The translations under genes were made by a program, and so were the position numbers. From positions 124,001 through 188,000 of the forward strand of contig JANFNE010000074.1 in NCBI GenBank assembly GCA_024867545.1: a stretch of DNA of 64,000 bases, in the 5' to 3' direction. Shown here piece after piece: positions 31,801 to 41,669 of the stretch. Within the stretch, counting starts at the first letter, position 1; every line of letters begins with the position of its first letter. This DNA is from Phytopythium helicoides. Its lineage: Eukaryota; Oomycota; Peronosporomycetes; Pythiales; Pythiaceae. The notes below the pieces were generated by a model. The model worked only from the letters and a program-made list of their open reading frames with translations. It was not told the origin of the DNA and searched no databases.

Positions 31801-32733
31801 GAGCTACTGCGCACGATGCTTGCTGTGATGATGGCGTCAGATGGTGTTGGGACCGGAACCACCTTTCTTGCTGACTCACGAAACGCGATCAAGTGTGGGT
31901 CAGGTATCATGAAGCTCCAGAAGCTCGCATCTCTGAACGAGGCTGACGGTCTTGACGAGACTAGTGGCATGAAGCTTTCTACTATCGACGGTCGTATCGA
32001 GTTCCGTGGCGTGGAGTTCACGTATCCGTCCCGAAAGCAAGTGACTGTGCTTTCCGGCTTCAATGTCACCATCGAGGCTGGTCAGACGGTCGCATTCTGC
32101 GGTCCGAGTGGCGGAGGCAAGAGCACTTGTGTGTCGTTGATCGAGCGCTTCTACGACCCGGTGCAGGGACAAGTGCTACTCGACGGCGTTGACACTAAGG
32201 AACTCAACATTCACTGGCTGCGAAGCCAGATCGGTCTGGTCGGCCAGGAGCCGACGCTGTTCATCGGCACGATCGCCGAGAACATCGCTATGGGACTTGA
32301 CTACATGCCAAGCCAGGAGGAGATTGAGGAGGTTGCCAAGATGGCGAACGCACACGATTTTATCACGCAGTTCCCGGACGGATACCAGACGCAGGTCGGT
32401 CTGAAGGGCGAGCAGTTGTCAGGTGGTCAGAAGCAGCGCATCGCCATTGCGCGTGCGATTCTGAAGAACCCTCCCATCTTGTTGCTTGACGAGGCGACGA
32501 GCGCTCTGGACTCGGAGAGTGAGAAGATCGTGCAGGAGGCTCTGGACAAGGTGGTGGCGTTGAAGAAGCGCACGACGATCATCATTGCTCATCGTTTGTC
32601 AACGATTCGCAAGGCGGACAAGATTTGTGTGGTGAGTGGTGGGAAGATCGCGGAGCAGGGTACGCACCAGGAGTTGATCGCTCGCAATGGAATCTACGCT
32701 AAACTTGCGAGCCGGCCAACAATGAGCAGCTAA
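28867..32733 (+). CDS. ABCB-type full transporter 6 (mosaic NBD2)
   Basis: Single-exon ABCB exporter of 1288 residues. The frame extends upstream only via GTG at 28804, so ATG 28867 (MKDEQSEVEY) is used. TMD1 from about residue 60, NBD1 about 381-620 (GPSGGGKST), an acidic linker, TMD2 from about 705, NBD2 about 1041-1288. ATPase motifs are intact. Most of the protein is distinct from all others in the array. From about 32080 to 32450 the DNA is nearly identical to gene 1 (e.g. STCVSLIERF, TKELNIHWLRSQIG), then from about 32455 to 32680 it equals genes 2-5 (NPPILLLDEATS, GGKIAEQGTHQEL), so the last domain is a patchwork. It ends only 32 bases from the convergent EME1 gene. Confidence 0.93.
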   Translation: MKDEQSEVEYAEVKSPRSAIKIEALEPVEVAKPVDAEAKAPSTRTVSLWELYRFGNAFDKVCIALGVLIAAANGGIFPLNAVVFGDAIEGFMNADGSVNSDAVNSAALNYWLIAIALFVTEFASYALFSITAERQMKALREAALHHMLQLDIAWYDSHEVLQLSNRITGDTVKIKDGMGYKLGDSVKFLARFVAGYAIGLVQGWEMSLIMACVMPLSAASLGYLLTTATQRAIRAYGLYAEAGAVAEETIGAIRTVTSLNGEKRAIQKYNERVATAERENLSLAKAAAVAFGIFLATVWIMYSVGLWYGGSQVAKGETSPTRVFQAFFAVLMGTFSLAQVSPNISAVAEARGAAATLYEILDTKPEIDASGNSGIVPPTRSAGAIVATNVSFSYPSRPDVQILNNYSLTIKSGQTVAFVGPSGGGKSTLVSLLERFYDPTSGSISLDGRDLRTLNVQWLRSQIGLVSQEPVLFATTIFENIAAGARQSTEVTREQVIEAAKLANAHTFIMSLPQKYDTLVGEKGVSLSGGQKQRVAIARAIIRDPSILVLDEATSALDSESERVVQAALNNLMAATSMTTLVIAHRLNTIRHADKIVVVSDGRVAEEGTHDELMAIEKGIYKNLYVIQNEQQEQEAAELLAMQAAAAQSISTEVHTRKVSLEAETLVDEVDGTNIGEKEDVPSDEVTGSFSILEAMRLSKPERGAFVSGMVSAALMGFALPVSAVLVSELITNMTLKYTEFQSTHQQSVLDDLYDEVRKYAIWYLVGAVILMLGTAIQTFSFRYMAEKLTSRLRDMHFSALCRQRIAFFDEPANGTGALAADLATHATKVSLISGDAQGRVVQALFTFVSGFVISFTTGSWQLTLVMLAVFPLLIAGHIVHTKAAHKPSGVLSDELAEVGALASEALTNIRTVQSLGRAERIDHEFSSALVKPLKSGRREAQFDGLALGSSWLALMGAYGLLFWYGGKLVDDGTITFSELLRTMLAVMMASDGVGTGTTFLADSRNAIKCGSGIMKLQKLASLNEADGLDETSGMKLSTIDGRIEFRGVEFTYPSRKQVTVLSGFNVTIEAGQTVAFCGPSGGGKSTCVSLIERFYDPVQGQVLLDGVDTKELNIHWLRSQIGLVGQEPTLFIGTIAENIAMGLDYMPSQEEIEEVAKMANAHDFITQFPDGYQTQVGLKGEQLSGGQKQRIAIARAILKNPPILLLDEATSALDSESEKIVQEALDKVVALKKRTTIIIAHRLSTIRKADKICVVSGGKIAEQGTHQELIARNGIYAKLASRPTMSS

Positions 32734-32765
32734 CGAGGAGCGCTACAAAATAGACTATATTGAAC

Positions 32766-34463
32766 TCATGGGATACTTAGGGTCGGGTCGGTGGAGCAGA
32801 AGATCGTGTAGATGCGCCGCGATAGCGTGCGCTCGATTCGCGCATCGTGCAGCTTGTCACACAGCAGATACTCCTTGTCCGATTGGCTTAGTGAGGGGTC
32901 GTTGTATGCGCGCATGAGCGATTCAAATGTTGGGAAGCTATCCATGAGGCATTGAGCTTTGTCTTCGCTGACACCTGGAATGGTCTGCAGCATCCGCAGC
33001 CACGCATTGGCGAAGTTGCTGGTCGTTACACCAGACGCTGTCACGCGGAAAGAGTGCAGTCGTGGAATTGACTCGAGAAATTCTTCCTCTGGCGATTTGC
33101 GGGTCGTGGATAGCACCATTTCACGTGTTAACATTGCCAGGTACGAAGCGCTCGCGTCAAGATCGCACGTAAACTGCGAGCAATATAAAGAAAGATAGCG
33201 TGAGCATGCGGTTAGAGATCATCACCACTAAAAACTGCACGACCTGACCTTGGTATGCGCACCAACATCCATGAAGAGCTGGAAGGCAACCTCGTTGAGG
33301 TCGGCGAAGGCAAAATCCGGTGGGTTCCTCCCCGCTTTGATGGCATTTCGAGCCTCTCGTTTGTAGGCAACGAGCGCTTGGTCCACCTTCTCGACGACGA
33401 AAAACACCTGGGATTCTTGTGAAGATCCTCCCATCATGAGAGTTTTCACGTGCGATGCGATACTGATCAGTCCGCTGTACGTCTGCACGAGTAGCAGATT
33501 GATAAACGCGGCGCCATCCAAATAAATAGCACACGCGCACGGCGAAGAGTTTGCTGCATCTAAGGCTCCACTAGTTTCCGCTCCGCGGTCCCACAAGACC
33601 ACACGCTGGTACTTGCAGGTGAATGCTGGTCGTATCTCCAGTGGGATCGGCTTTCCGTTGTATACATGCGCGCGTAGAGCCTGTCGAATAGTCGCTCCAG
33701 CTTCTGACGAGTCCAACGACTGCTCCATGCGAACAAAAATGCTAGGAGTCACTGCCCCGCTGCGAGCTCCCCGTCGATGCGGTGACAGCAAAGTAGGCGC
33801 GGGCTCTTTTGATGGCGTTTGACCAGCACCACGACGCTTGCCTGCAGGTGACGCTGCAGCTGGGCTTCTGCTCGGTGTTGGAGCGTCCGCCTGCGCTCGT
33901 CTCCTCTTCTTCTGGGGCGTTGTCAACGCTGTTTGGCTGCTTGTCTCCGTCGCTACTTCGTCAATCGACGGCATTGTAAACTCCAGCAAGCTCGTAGATT
34001 GCTGGGTCCTGGTCACCACTGTCCTTAGCCCCGTCGAGAGCCCGCTCGCCAGCTCTGCGTCAATGTCGCTGTCCTCCGACTCGAGGTCCACAACAGTCAC
34101 CGCGCTCTCCACTGCAACAACGCGAGGAGCAGCAGCCGCTCCACTCGCAGCCGATGGCGACGGCGTCAGCGTCAGGTCCACGATGCTCGCTCGTCTGTCC
34201 TCTCGCTGCTGCGCCGCCGTCTCCGCGCTCGCAGCGCCTCGCGGTGGCGTGATGAGCTCGATGACGTCCGTCTCCGCCTCTGCCTCGCTCTCTCGCTGCT
34301 CCTGGCGCGAGTTCTGCGCCTCCTGGCGCCGCGGATGGCTCGTCGGGATCCCCAGCTGCTCCAGCATCGCGTCCAGCTCTCCGTCGCTCGTGTCGCTGCC
34401 CCCAGCGAGCAGCGCGCGGCGCCGCGGCGGCCGCCTGTTCGTCGGCCCGTCCGCCGTCGCCAT
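32766..34463 (-). CDS. EME1: EME1-like Holliday-junction endonuclease subunit, 2 exons
   Basis: Partner subunit of the MUS81 structure-selective endonuclease, acting in nuclear recombination repair. Exon 1 is 34463-33249, exon 2 33173-32766; the 75-bp intron has GT at 33248 and AG at 33174, phase 0, joining ...VGAHTK to FTCDLD.... Total 540 residues. Residues 1-250 are disordered and Ser/Arg-rich with three acidic-hydrophobic patches (VIELI 67-71, IVDLT 94-98, VVDLE 124-128) that resemble SUMO-interaction motifs. An ERCC4-type nuclease fold follows (RVVLWDRG ... FFVVEKVDQAL), and the C-terminus has tandem helix-hairpin-helix sequence (WLRMLQTIPGVSEDKAQCL). The canonical ERKxxxD catalytic motif is absent, as expected of EME1 rather than MUS81. 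Divergent from SSNA1. Confidence 0.8.
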
Positions 34464-34830
34464 GAAGGACTACTATGGACACTGCAATAGCGCCATCGAA
34501 CGGTCCATGTTTCACCTTAAAAGTGGACAGACCTGAAATAGTAAAATATGTAGCACAAAACTGTGTATATGCCCCGTATTGAGCATTCTGTGTTCTAATG
34601 AAGAGCTAATAACCGAATATAAAAAAATCAAATACCCAATATAAAATGTAGCCACGTAAATAAGCATACATTTCATCATAGTGCAGGATGCGTCAGATCT
34701 ATAATCTGAGAAACATCGGATGCCAAACCCATAAATGGATCTTGAAGCGACGCAATGGCGTGTAACGGTTGCGGAGCTAAATGCAGGGCTGGTTGTGCGG
34801 CACTGCACGCAGTCTCGGAACGGTGGAGCG
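34464..34830. other. AT-rich divergent promoter region EME1/SSNA1
   Basis: The 367 bases separating two start codons on opposite strands are clearly AT-rich compared with the genes. No coding potential is seen, and no clear INR match on either strand. It presumably carries both promoters. Confidence 0.45.
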
Positions 34831-35231
34831 ATGGCGCAGCAGGGCGCGACGCTGCAGAACTACAACAATGAGCTGGTCAAGTGCATCGAGGACCTGCGCG
34901 AGAAGCGCGAGGAGGTGAACCGGCAGATGCTCAAGGAGGAGGAGGAGAAGGCCAAGATCCAGAAGGACCTGACAGTGCTCACCGACCGGCTCAGCAAGAT
35001 CAACGAGGCGCTCGCGCGGAAAACGCAGGCGCGCAACGAGTACGACCGCACGATCCAGGAGACCGAGGCCGCCTACATGAAGGTGCGGTTGCTAGTGTTG
35101 ATGGTGGAGAGGATGGAGTCGAGAGCTAACGATGGAGATGGCGGCAGATCCTCGAGAGCTCGCAGACGCTGCTGCACGTGCTCAAGCGCGAAACGGTGCA
35201 GCTCACCAAGAAGAAGCAGACATCGTCCTGA
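34831..35231 (+). CDS. SSNA1: SSNA1 / NA14 microtubule nucleation factor, 2 exons
   Basis: Small coiled-coil protein of centrosomes and basal bodies that nucleates and remodels microtubules. Exon 1 is 34831-35082, exon 2 35148-35231; the 65-bp intron is GT-AG with a CTAAC-type branch point (about 35126-35130), phase 0. The product has 111 residues and matches the vertebrate protein strikingly: [14 protein letters not shown] near the N-terminus, the central [18 protein letters not shown], and [15 protein letters not shown] directly after the splice. The frame is open from 34735, but the family starts at MAQQGA, which is the ATG at 34831. Almost entirely helical. It fits an organism with flagellate zoospores. 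Confidence 0.93.
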
Positions 35232-35361
35232 GCAGAGCTGCTAACTTAAAACACGTGGCAAGACACCACCACCATCGTACACGTAGGGTACTGCCAAGCA
35301 TTTTATATAGAGCCGCTTGTTCACCTCATTGCGCACAACTTGCCCCTCTGTTTCCTCGTCT

Positions 35362-37819
35362 CTACCGATGGCGAAGGTCCTTGGACACCGAGTCCATGAC
35401 GATAGCGTGGCGACGGTCCTTCCCGCGACGCTCTCGTCCGAAACACAAAGTCGCGACGCCTCCGTCTGCTGACGATGCGCTCAGTACGTCCAAACATTGC
35501 TGCACCTTCCGCAGCTGGTGCATCAGCAAGAACGTTGATGGACATCCACGCGGTAGCAGCTCGTCGTAGTAGGCGTTGACTTCCACCTCCACTTCCTAAA
35601 TGCGCCGATAAGCAAACATGCAATCAATTAGCAACCTGCAACTGCAACGGACAATCAGGAAACACGAACCTTGAGCTGACTGTCATGAAGAGGGAGATGG
35701 CCGTCCACACTGGCGTGGCTCGTCGCGTTAGTGTCGCGAGACTGAAACAGGAACCGAGGAGCTCGCACAGGATACTCAGGCGAAATCTCCACCAGGGCTG
35801 CTACCCGTGTGCTGCCGTTACGGAACATCGCGTTGAAGTAGCGACATCCAGTGGTAGGAAGATGAAAAGAAGGCTCGTCGCCAGTATGCAGCGCCTTGAA
35901 GAACTCAAACGGGTCACTTGATGGCGCAGGAACCTCCTTCCATTCGATGAGACGTGTCTTGGGTTCCCCGGGGAACAATTGACGAGCTGATGGTGCCACA
36001 GTCACCACAGTCGAGTCCGAGGTGTGTGACGATTTTGACAGAAGCTCCGTTTGTTTCTTCACAACTAGTGCCGTCACGAAGCGCTTTGTCAATTGAGAAA
36101 TGACATTGCGAATCGACGGCTCAGGGCGACGAGTCTGGGCAGCTCCATTGACGCGTGGAAGAGAGTATAGTCCGCAGATCCATTGAGCCCATGCGTACGG
36201 CCGGCAAGTTGCGCTTGCTGGGAACTCGACTTCACTTCCAGCGCTGTCCTGGCTGCCATGAACAGCTGCAAGCTCGTAGTTGTTGGCTACGCGAGGAATC
36301 GACAGTCCATCGTCTCCTGGGAACAAGTTCATCAAGATGTTGTGATGTCCATGCGCGAATCCTCCCGGCGACGACTTGATAATCTCAACCGTCACCATTT
36401 TGGCAGCCGGCAGGTACTGGAAAAGAACAGTGAACGAGCCACTGACAGCTTCGGATCCAGCGTCCGCAGACGCAACCAGTAGCGTCAATTGCAGCGCCTT
36501 GCTACTTGGTACCCACAGATTATTGACTAGTTCGTCAGGCTTCGACGACTCGACAACGACACCTTCTTCCTCATCCACTTCCATCGGCTCTGCAGTCGCG
36601 GTCGTCTTCTCCACTGGCGCAATAGAAGGCACTTCCGTCTTTGCGTCGCTCGACTGCTCAAGAGGCTTGAGCGCCAACAGCTTCTCCGCCGTGTGTGTAG
36701 CGTGGCCATCAGCATTCTCAGACTGCTCTTCTGAAGGCTTCGTGCGAGAGTGAGAGGGAGATCGTGACGGCGCTGGCACAGCGCTGCTGGTCCGTCCAGA
36801 CGAAGGCGACCTCGACGAGGCAGACACCTTTTGGCGCTTGGATGCTGATGCAGGCCGACTTGACTGTTCTTCAGTAGGGCCCCCAGCGGCTACCAGGGCA
36901 GGCGGGAAAGCGCGCTTGGCATGCTTTTGTTTAGAGTCCGCGATGCTAACTGCATCAACAATCTCAAGAGTCATTTGTTTGGTTGTGTCGCTAGCGGTCT
37001 GGTACGCCTCGAGCTCACAGTAGAGCGTGTACAGTGGGGACGCTAGCTGCTGTGCGGCATTTTGACGTCTCAGCTGCGCCGAAACAGGCTCGCCCATGTA
37101 TGCTTGCAGCCCAGTGGTGGACTTTTCGATCACGGTGAGCTGGTCGCGAAGACCGTCCAAGAACGTCTGCTTGGCCTGCGTCGCCGAGTCGCCGTCCGTG
37201 ATCTTGGACTTGAGCTCCTTGAGCTCCTCCTGCAGCCTGTAGTTGTCAAGACCACGGTTAGAACCCCCTCATATCACGAACGATCGGTCTAGCATTGGCT
37301 CGCACCGCTTGCGCGTCGCGAGCTCGCGCGTGAGCTGGTCCAGGTGCTGTCGATGCACATCCGCGTCAACCGATATGGGCAGGTCCCCCTCCTCAAACTC
37401 GATCTTGTCCATCTCCTTGGTGCTGCCCCACGCCGCCACGGTCAGCTCTCTTTCTCTCACGTATCCTCCCATCTGTCTAAGCCGCCGCACCTGAAGCCCC
37501 TGCAGCGGCGGATCTCCCTGGCGAGGTGGTCCTTCTCGTACAGCAAGTTCTGCAGCTTGAGCTGGTGCGCCTCGACGCGGTCCTTCTGCTCCTGCACGCG
37601 CGCCTTCCACTCGTCCGACTGCAGAAACGTGTCCCTCAGCCCCGCCTTGACGGCGCGCAGCAGCTGCAGCGCGCGCCAGCGCTGCTCCTTCGCTCCCGGC
37701 CGCGCGCCCGCCGCCTTGCGCTCCACCTCCTCGCCCAGCAGCGCGCGCAGCTCGGCGCTCGCCTGCTTGAGCTGCCGCAGCGCCGCGCCGCTCTCCGCCT
37801 CCGTCCTTTCTCCCTCCAT
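35362..37819 (-). CDS. THOC5: THO complex subunit 5 (THOC5), 4 exons
   Basis: Subunit of the THO/TREX complex that couples transcription to mRNA export. Exons 37819-37491, 37422-37306, 37236-35670 and 35595-35362, separated by GT-AG introns of 68, 69 and 74 bp (phases 2, 2, 0); total 748 residues. Family marks: VEAHQLKLQNLLYEKDHLAREI in exon 1 (coiled coil), DKIEFEEGDLP and LDQLTRELATRKR in exon 2, a Ser/Glu-rich insert in exon 3 followed by RLIEWKEVP and STRVAALVEISPEYP, and VNAYYDELLP ... LLMHQLRKVQQCLDVL in exon 4 with a basic GRERRGKDRRH tail as in THOC5. Convergent with SSNA1 and divergent from the next gene, with 133 bases between the two starts. Splice sites are inferred from frame and homology. 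Confidence 0.82.
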
Positions 37820-37952
37820 GAGGTTTCCCTTTCTGGAGGGGCAACCACTCGCAGTGGCCTCTTTTTGACGATCCGGTAGTCCTTTCAGATACAAAAAGAC
37901 TACCTGATAGTCAAATAGGTACAGCCACTGCGCCGGCGCCACACAATTCGAG
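37820..37952. promoter_or_regulatory. Compact bidirectional promoter with inverted motifs
   Basis: Only 133 bases separate the start codons of THOC5 (minus) and the mitochondrial-type gene (plus). GGTAGTC (37875-37881) is inverted as GACTACC (37898-37904), and CTTTTTG (37861-37867) as CAAAAAG (37892-37898), so overlapping stems are possible. These may be binding sites or just a hairpin; function is not shown. Confidence 0.45.
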
Positions 37953-38566
37953 ATGCTGGCGACGGTGGTCAAGACGGCGCTGCGTCGCCCCGCGGGGGCT
38001 GCGGCCACGCGCGGCCTGGCGTCGGCGGCTTCTAGCGAGCCGCTGCGCGGCATCCACTTCACGGAGGACGCGGGCGAGGTGCGCGCTGAATCGGCGGCGC
38101 GCGCGCGGTCCGAACGAGCTGCTGACGGGGATTTTTGGCGGGTTTTTGGCGACAGGCGCGGCCGTTCCGCATCGTGGGCGTGCGCGACGTGGAGGTGCAG
38201 GACTGGGAGTTCCCGACGCGCGTCGAGGCCGAGCAGCGCGGCGCGCGCACGCTGCGCAACCGCTTCCAGCACCCCAACTTCATCAGCCTGTGGGTGGACA
38301 AGCTGCCGGCTGTCGAGGCGTTCCTCAAGCAGGAGAAGCTGCCAGTGGCCGCCGAGGGCATCGTCAAGGGCCCCGAGGGACACGACGTGCTCATCATCCC
38401 GCCCTCGGAGGACGGCAGCCTCGAGCTGTTCAACCTGTGCGACAACCCGACCATGGTCGAGCTCGTGCAGGCCACGGACGACGTCATCCGCGAGTTCGAG
38501 GAGGACCAGGAGTTCGCCGCCAGCCAGGAGTTTGAGATCCCCGAGGAGGAGGAAGACAAGCAGTAG
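37953..38566 (+). CDS. Unrecognised, probably mitochondrial 178-residue protein, 2 exons
   Basis: I do not recognise the family. Exon 1 is 37953-38078 and exon 2 38156-38566, joined across a 77-bp GT-AG intron (gag|gtgcgc ... gacag|gcg, phase 0); reading through the intron would instead give a low-complexity Arg/Ser tail, so splicing is preferred. The N-terminus (MLATVVKTALRRPAGAAATR, then GLASAAS) is a typical mitochondrial presequence with a likely cleavage near residue 25. The mature part is acidic, contains RIVGVRDVEVQDWEFPTR and KGPEGHDVLIIPP, and ends in a Glu-rich EEEEDKQ tail. No membrane segment is seen. It shares a short bidirectional promoter region with THOC5. Confidence 0.7.
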
Positions 38567-38814
38567 ACACACGCCGCGCCTGCCGCAGGCACTCAAGCAA
38601 CACGAAGTGATTTGTATTGGGAGCCCGTGGCGCCTTGATTCACCGTGAGTGCATGGGGACGGAGAAGCTACGCTACGCGTGGTCATACATGCTCGCACTG
38701 CTAGTGGCGTTCAATCTGTTACCTCACCGCTAACTCCATTGACAGTTGGGTGTTATTACTGATGCTACTCAACATCCATTCAGAGCTCAACCTCGTGCCT
38801 ACATGTGCGCTCCC
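38567..38814. other. Convergent 3' spacer
   Basis: Short spacer between two convergent genes. Bases about 38756-38794 resemble 43631-43674 downstream of EEP-jacalin copy B, so 3' flanking sequence was duplicated along with the gene. Confidence 0.5.
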
Positions 38815-40086
38815 TTACTTGGTGATGCGCGTGAAAATGGCACCGATATTGTCGATCTCGTCTCCGTCACGGCCGTGGAAGCCGCTGATCTGATAACCCG
38901 AAGGCGCGTACACGGTCGTGCTATCGCTTGTGGTGGTACCGCCAGACACCGTGCGGCCCTTGCTCGTCGTGAACTTGATGTAGAAGATGCGCGTGTGGCT
39001 GTTGTACTGAGCCCAGTGCACCTGCATCGACGTGACGTACTCGCCTGAAGCCAGCGTCAGCGAGGACGCCGTGCCTCCAGTGCCACCATGAGAGAACGTC
39101 AACGCTGTAGGAGCCGAGACTGTCAGACTGACAGCGTCAACGCGACTACCAGCGCGAATAGTGATGGTGCTGACGGTCTGACCAGTAGCGGCAGACGCCA
39201 CGTCCGTGAAGTAGTCACCGTGGGGACCACCGTACGAGTTGCTGAGCTTGAGACCATCCTTCAGTGCGTACGAGAAGGTCGAGGCGATGGGCACGTGGTC
39301 CGACAGCATGTTGCCACTCGAGTCGAGGAACTTGGAGTTTTGGTTGGCGTAGTTCTCGAGTTTGAGCGTGATGTAATTGTTGCTGCGGAAGAAGATCTTG
39401 TCGACAACCTCGCACGTGTCGGTCATGTTGGCCTCGTCACACACAAGCGCATCCGAACCGTACGTTGGCGCTACGCCGCCACGGATGTAAGAGACCCAGG
39501 CATCCGTCACACCGATCGAAGACACAAACTCGGCAACAGGGTCGCGCGTGTAGCGCGTGTTGGTGTCACCCATGATGATCACAGCCTGATCTTTCGAGTT
39601 GGCCTCCACGTATGCCGCCACCTGATCGAGGTTGGCCGCACGAGCCGCGAGATCAGCCGTCGTTGTGCCAGCATCCGCGTGCAAGTTGTATAAGTCCACG
39701 GTGACGCCATCGGCAATCTGGAGCTTGAGGAAGGTGAATCCCTTGGGGGTGAGGCAGTCGGCACCGTCAAACGTGCTGCACGACGTCCACTTGACACGGT
39801 CCAGATCGGACACATTGCTGAACGAGAAGTTGGACACGGTGTTGAGTCCGCTGCCAATGCCAGCGCCACCGCTCGTGGGAGTGCGGTACAGGTGCGTGTC
39901 ATACTCGTACAGCGTGGCATGGTAGTTGAAGTCTTCCTGGACGTTGACGACGTTGTAGTTGCTGATGCGGCGGCCGAGCTCGGGTGTGTTGGTGGCCGGG
40001 TCTCCGCTCGACAGCAGCTCGGGGAGTCCCGCGACGTTGCATGTGAGCACCGTGAAGCTTGCTTCGGCGAGCTTGCGCAGTAGCAT
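38815..40086 (-). CDS. EEP-superfamily phosphodiesterase with jacalin-like lectin domain, copy A
   Basis: 423 residues, single exon. Residues about 11-273 form an endonuclease/exonuclease/phosphatase domain with every core motif visible: CNVAGLPE (Asn17), VQEDF (Glu51), HAD (136-138), GDTN (173-176) and SDH (262-264). Residues about 286-423 are a jacalin-like beta-prism lectin (YGGPHGDYFTD, GTGGTASSLTLASGEY, ending GAIFTRITK). The pair suggests a glycan- or membrane-targeted nuclease, sphingomyelinase-like or inositol-phosphatase-like enzyme; the substrate cannot be told. An upstream in-frame ATG exists (40155), but that extension is frameshifted in copies B and C, so 40086 is preferred. No signal peptide is seen at this start; a missed 5' exon is possible. 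Confidence 0.83.
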   Translation of the reverse strand: MLLRKLAEASFTVLTCNVAGLPELLSSGDPATNTPELGRRISNYNVVNVQEDFNYHATLYEYDTHLYRTPTSGGAGIGSGLNTVSNFSFSNVSDLDRVKWTSCSTFDGADCLTPKGFTFLKLQIADGVTVDLYNLHADAGTTTADLAARAANLDQVAAYVEANSKDQAVIIMGDTNTRYTRDPVAEFVSSIGVTDAWVSYIRGGVAPTYGSDALVCDEANMTDTCEVVDKIFFRSNNYITLKLENYANQNSKFLDSSGNMLSDHVPIASTFSYALKDGLKLSNSYGGPHGDYFTDVASAATGQTVSTITIRAGSRVDAVSLTVSAPTALTFSHGGTGGTASSLTLASGEYVTSMQVHWAQYNSHTRIFYIKFTTSKGRTVSGGTTTSDSTTVYAPSGYQISGFHGRDGDEIDNIGAIFTRITK

Positions 40087-41081
40087 CTTGGTGGTCTTTC
40101 TTGGTCTTGAGCGGGGCTTGTGCTTGAGGTCGAGAGTTGGGAAATGAGTGACCATTTGACCAAGCCTCGCACCTCGATGAATCTCGGCTGCATGATGGTG
40201 TCCATGACGCTCGCGCAGTCGCGTGGGCAGAGCCGGGAGTGTGGGAGCGTAACAAACTCACCAAGAGCCCATTAATCGGTCGGGATTAGGATAAATTGCG
40301 GGTACTTTGCGCTCGCCTCATGGTGAGCCTCTTGGGATCGGCAGGCACCGTCAGACAGTAAAAGCAGGCCAGCGCGAAGGGATTCCTTGAGTGCGTGTGT
40401 GCGTGTGTCTGCCTGCATCAGTCCACACTTGCTGTTCATGTCTCCTCCTCACTCGAGCAACTGTGGCCCATCGCGTCATTTCAAGTGAGTCGTCAACGGC
40501 TTGGCATTGAGCTGCTCGGCATCCTCACAGTGCACACATCGAAAAATTCCTTCATTGCACTAACAACGCCAGAGAGCGTCGTTCAGGAATGCCACGTGAC
40601 AGTACACAATACTCGCGGCACCAGTGGGAGCGTCAGGGCTCAAGCCTCGAGAGTTGCTTGACGTTGCACTTGCAGCGGGCAACCGAGGAGGAGCTGCTCA
40701 TGTATGTTGACATCGTAATTGTCGTAATCGGGCTCATTCACACCGAGGGACGAAAAGTTAAGTCGGCTATGAAAAAGAGCTGCCTGACGCGATTGTATAC
40801 GTAGTGATCAAAGACTGTCAAGACTTTTGGCCGAGAGAGTCCGTTCGCGTGCACAGACGCAGCGACCGGCACGGGTGGCGATCAGCAGAGCTGCGCTGTG
40901 TCAGGAATGATGTGGTCAATGTCGCTGTGGAGGGGGCTCTCGACTAGTCGAAGTGGCTTCATGAGCATCGCCGACTCCGTGAGCGGTTGATGCGTAGTGA
41001 AGTCTACTCGTTGGTGAAGTGCCCAAGGAGCAGGAACTGGTGACGCTCATGCTGGCTGTTGATTCTCCTGGCTCCCAAGCT

Positions 41082-41121
41082 AGACTCAGCCTGAGTCTAT
41101 CTAGGTTCGCTGTACGAACCT
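41082..41121. repeat. Twin short hairpins
   Basis: AGACTCAG-C-CTGAGTCT (41082-41098) is followed directly by AGGTTCG-CTGTA-CGAACCT (41103-41121), both with perfect stems. They could be element ends or protein-binding palindromes. Confidence 0.55.
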
Positions 41122-41652
41122 AAAACTGAGTGCGTACTTAATTCTATCTACATTGGTGTGTCATACATTGATTTATTCGTGTACAAAACATATGTTGGTG
41201 TGACGTACATCGGTGTATGTGTCCCACCAATGTGTACGGTACACTACGTGTAACATTCGCGCTACACGGATCGTCGTCTGACCTTGCTGCTTTTCCAGTC
41301 GTCACCAACCACATGAGAGTATCGTGGTGAGACTGTGAATGGGTTGTGGAGTTCGCTTCAACTGGAGCGATGACATTGCACTCACGGAGTCGACTGGGAT
41401 TACCGAGAATCTAGCGAGCGCAAGGATTTCCACGTCACTTGACCAGCTGGGCCCATTGTCTCGTCTTGCCTGGTGTCCCATACTGATATTGAGCTGAGCA
41501 GTAATACTTGAATACGCGTTTTGGACCGCAAGGGATGCGAATTGCACAAATCCCATGTGAACGAACTCATGTCAAAGATGTCGGAACCCAAATTGAAGTT
41601 TCCTCGGCTTGGCTTGCCAACCCAGTGCTGGGCCAGCGCTCGACGATCTTTT

Positions 41653-41669
41653 GCATCATTCGCCAATCT
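41653..41669 (+). promoter_or_regulatory. INR-like core promoter of annexin 1
   Basis: GCATCATTCGCCAATCT fits the oomycete initiator (TCATTYYNCAWTTT) at 12 of 14 positions, about 65 bases before the ATG. The surrounding block cgatcttttgc..cattcgccaatc is conserved upstream of annexin 2 although neighbouring bases are not, which supports function. Confidence 0.6.

Noticed and set aside
38079..38648. 231-codon read-through version of the mitochondrial-type gene
   Set aside because: After the splice donor it becomes low-complexity Arg/Ser sequence; the spliced form gives a coherent protein ending in a normal stop.
40087..40155. Upstream ATG extension of EEP-jacalin copy A
   Set aside because: The same region is frameshifted by one base in copies B and C, so it is not conserved as coding.
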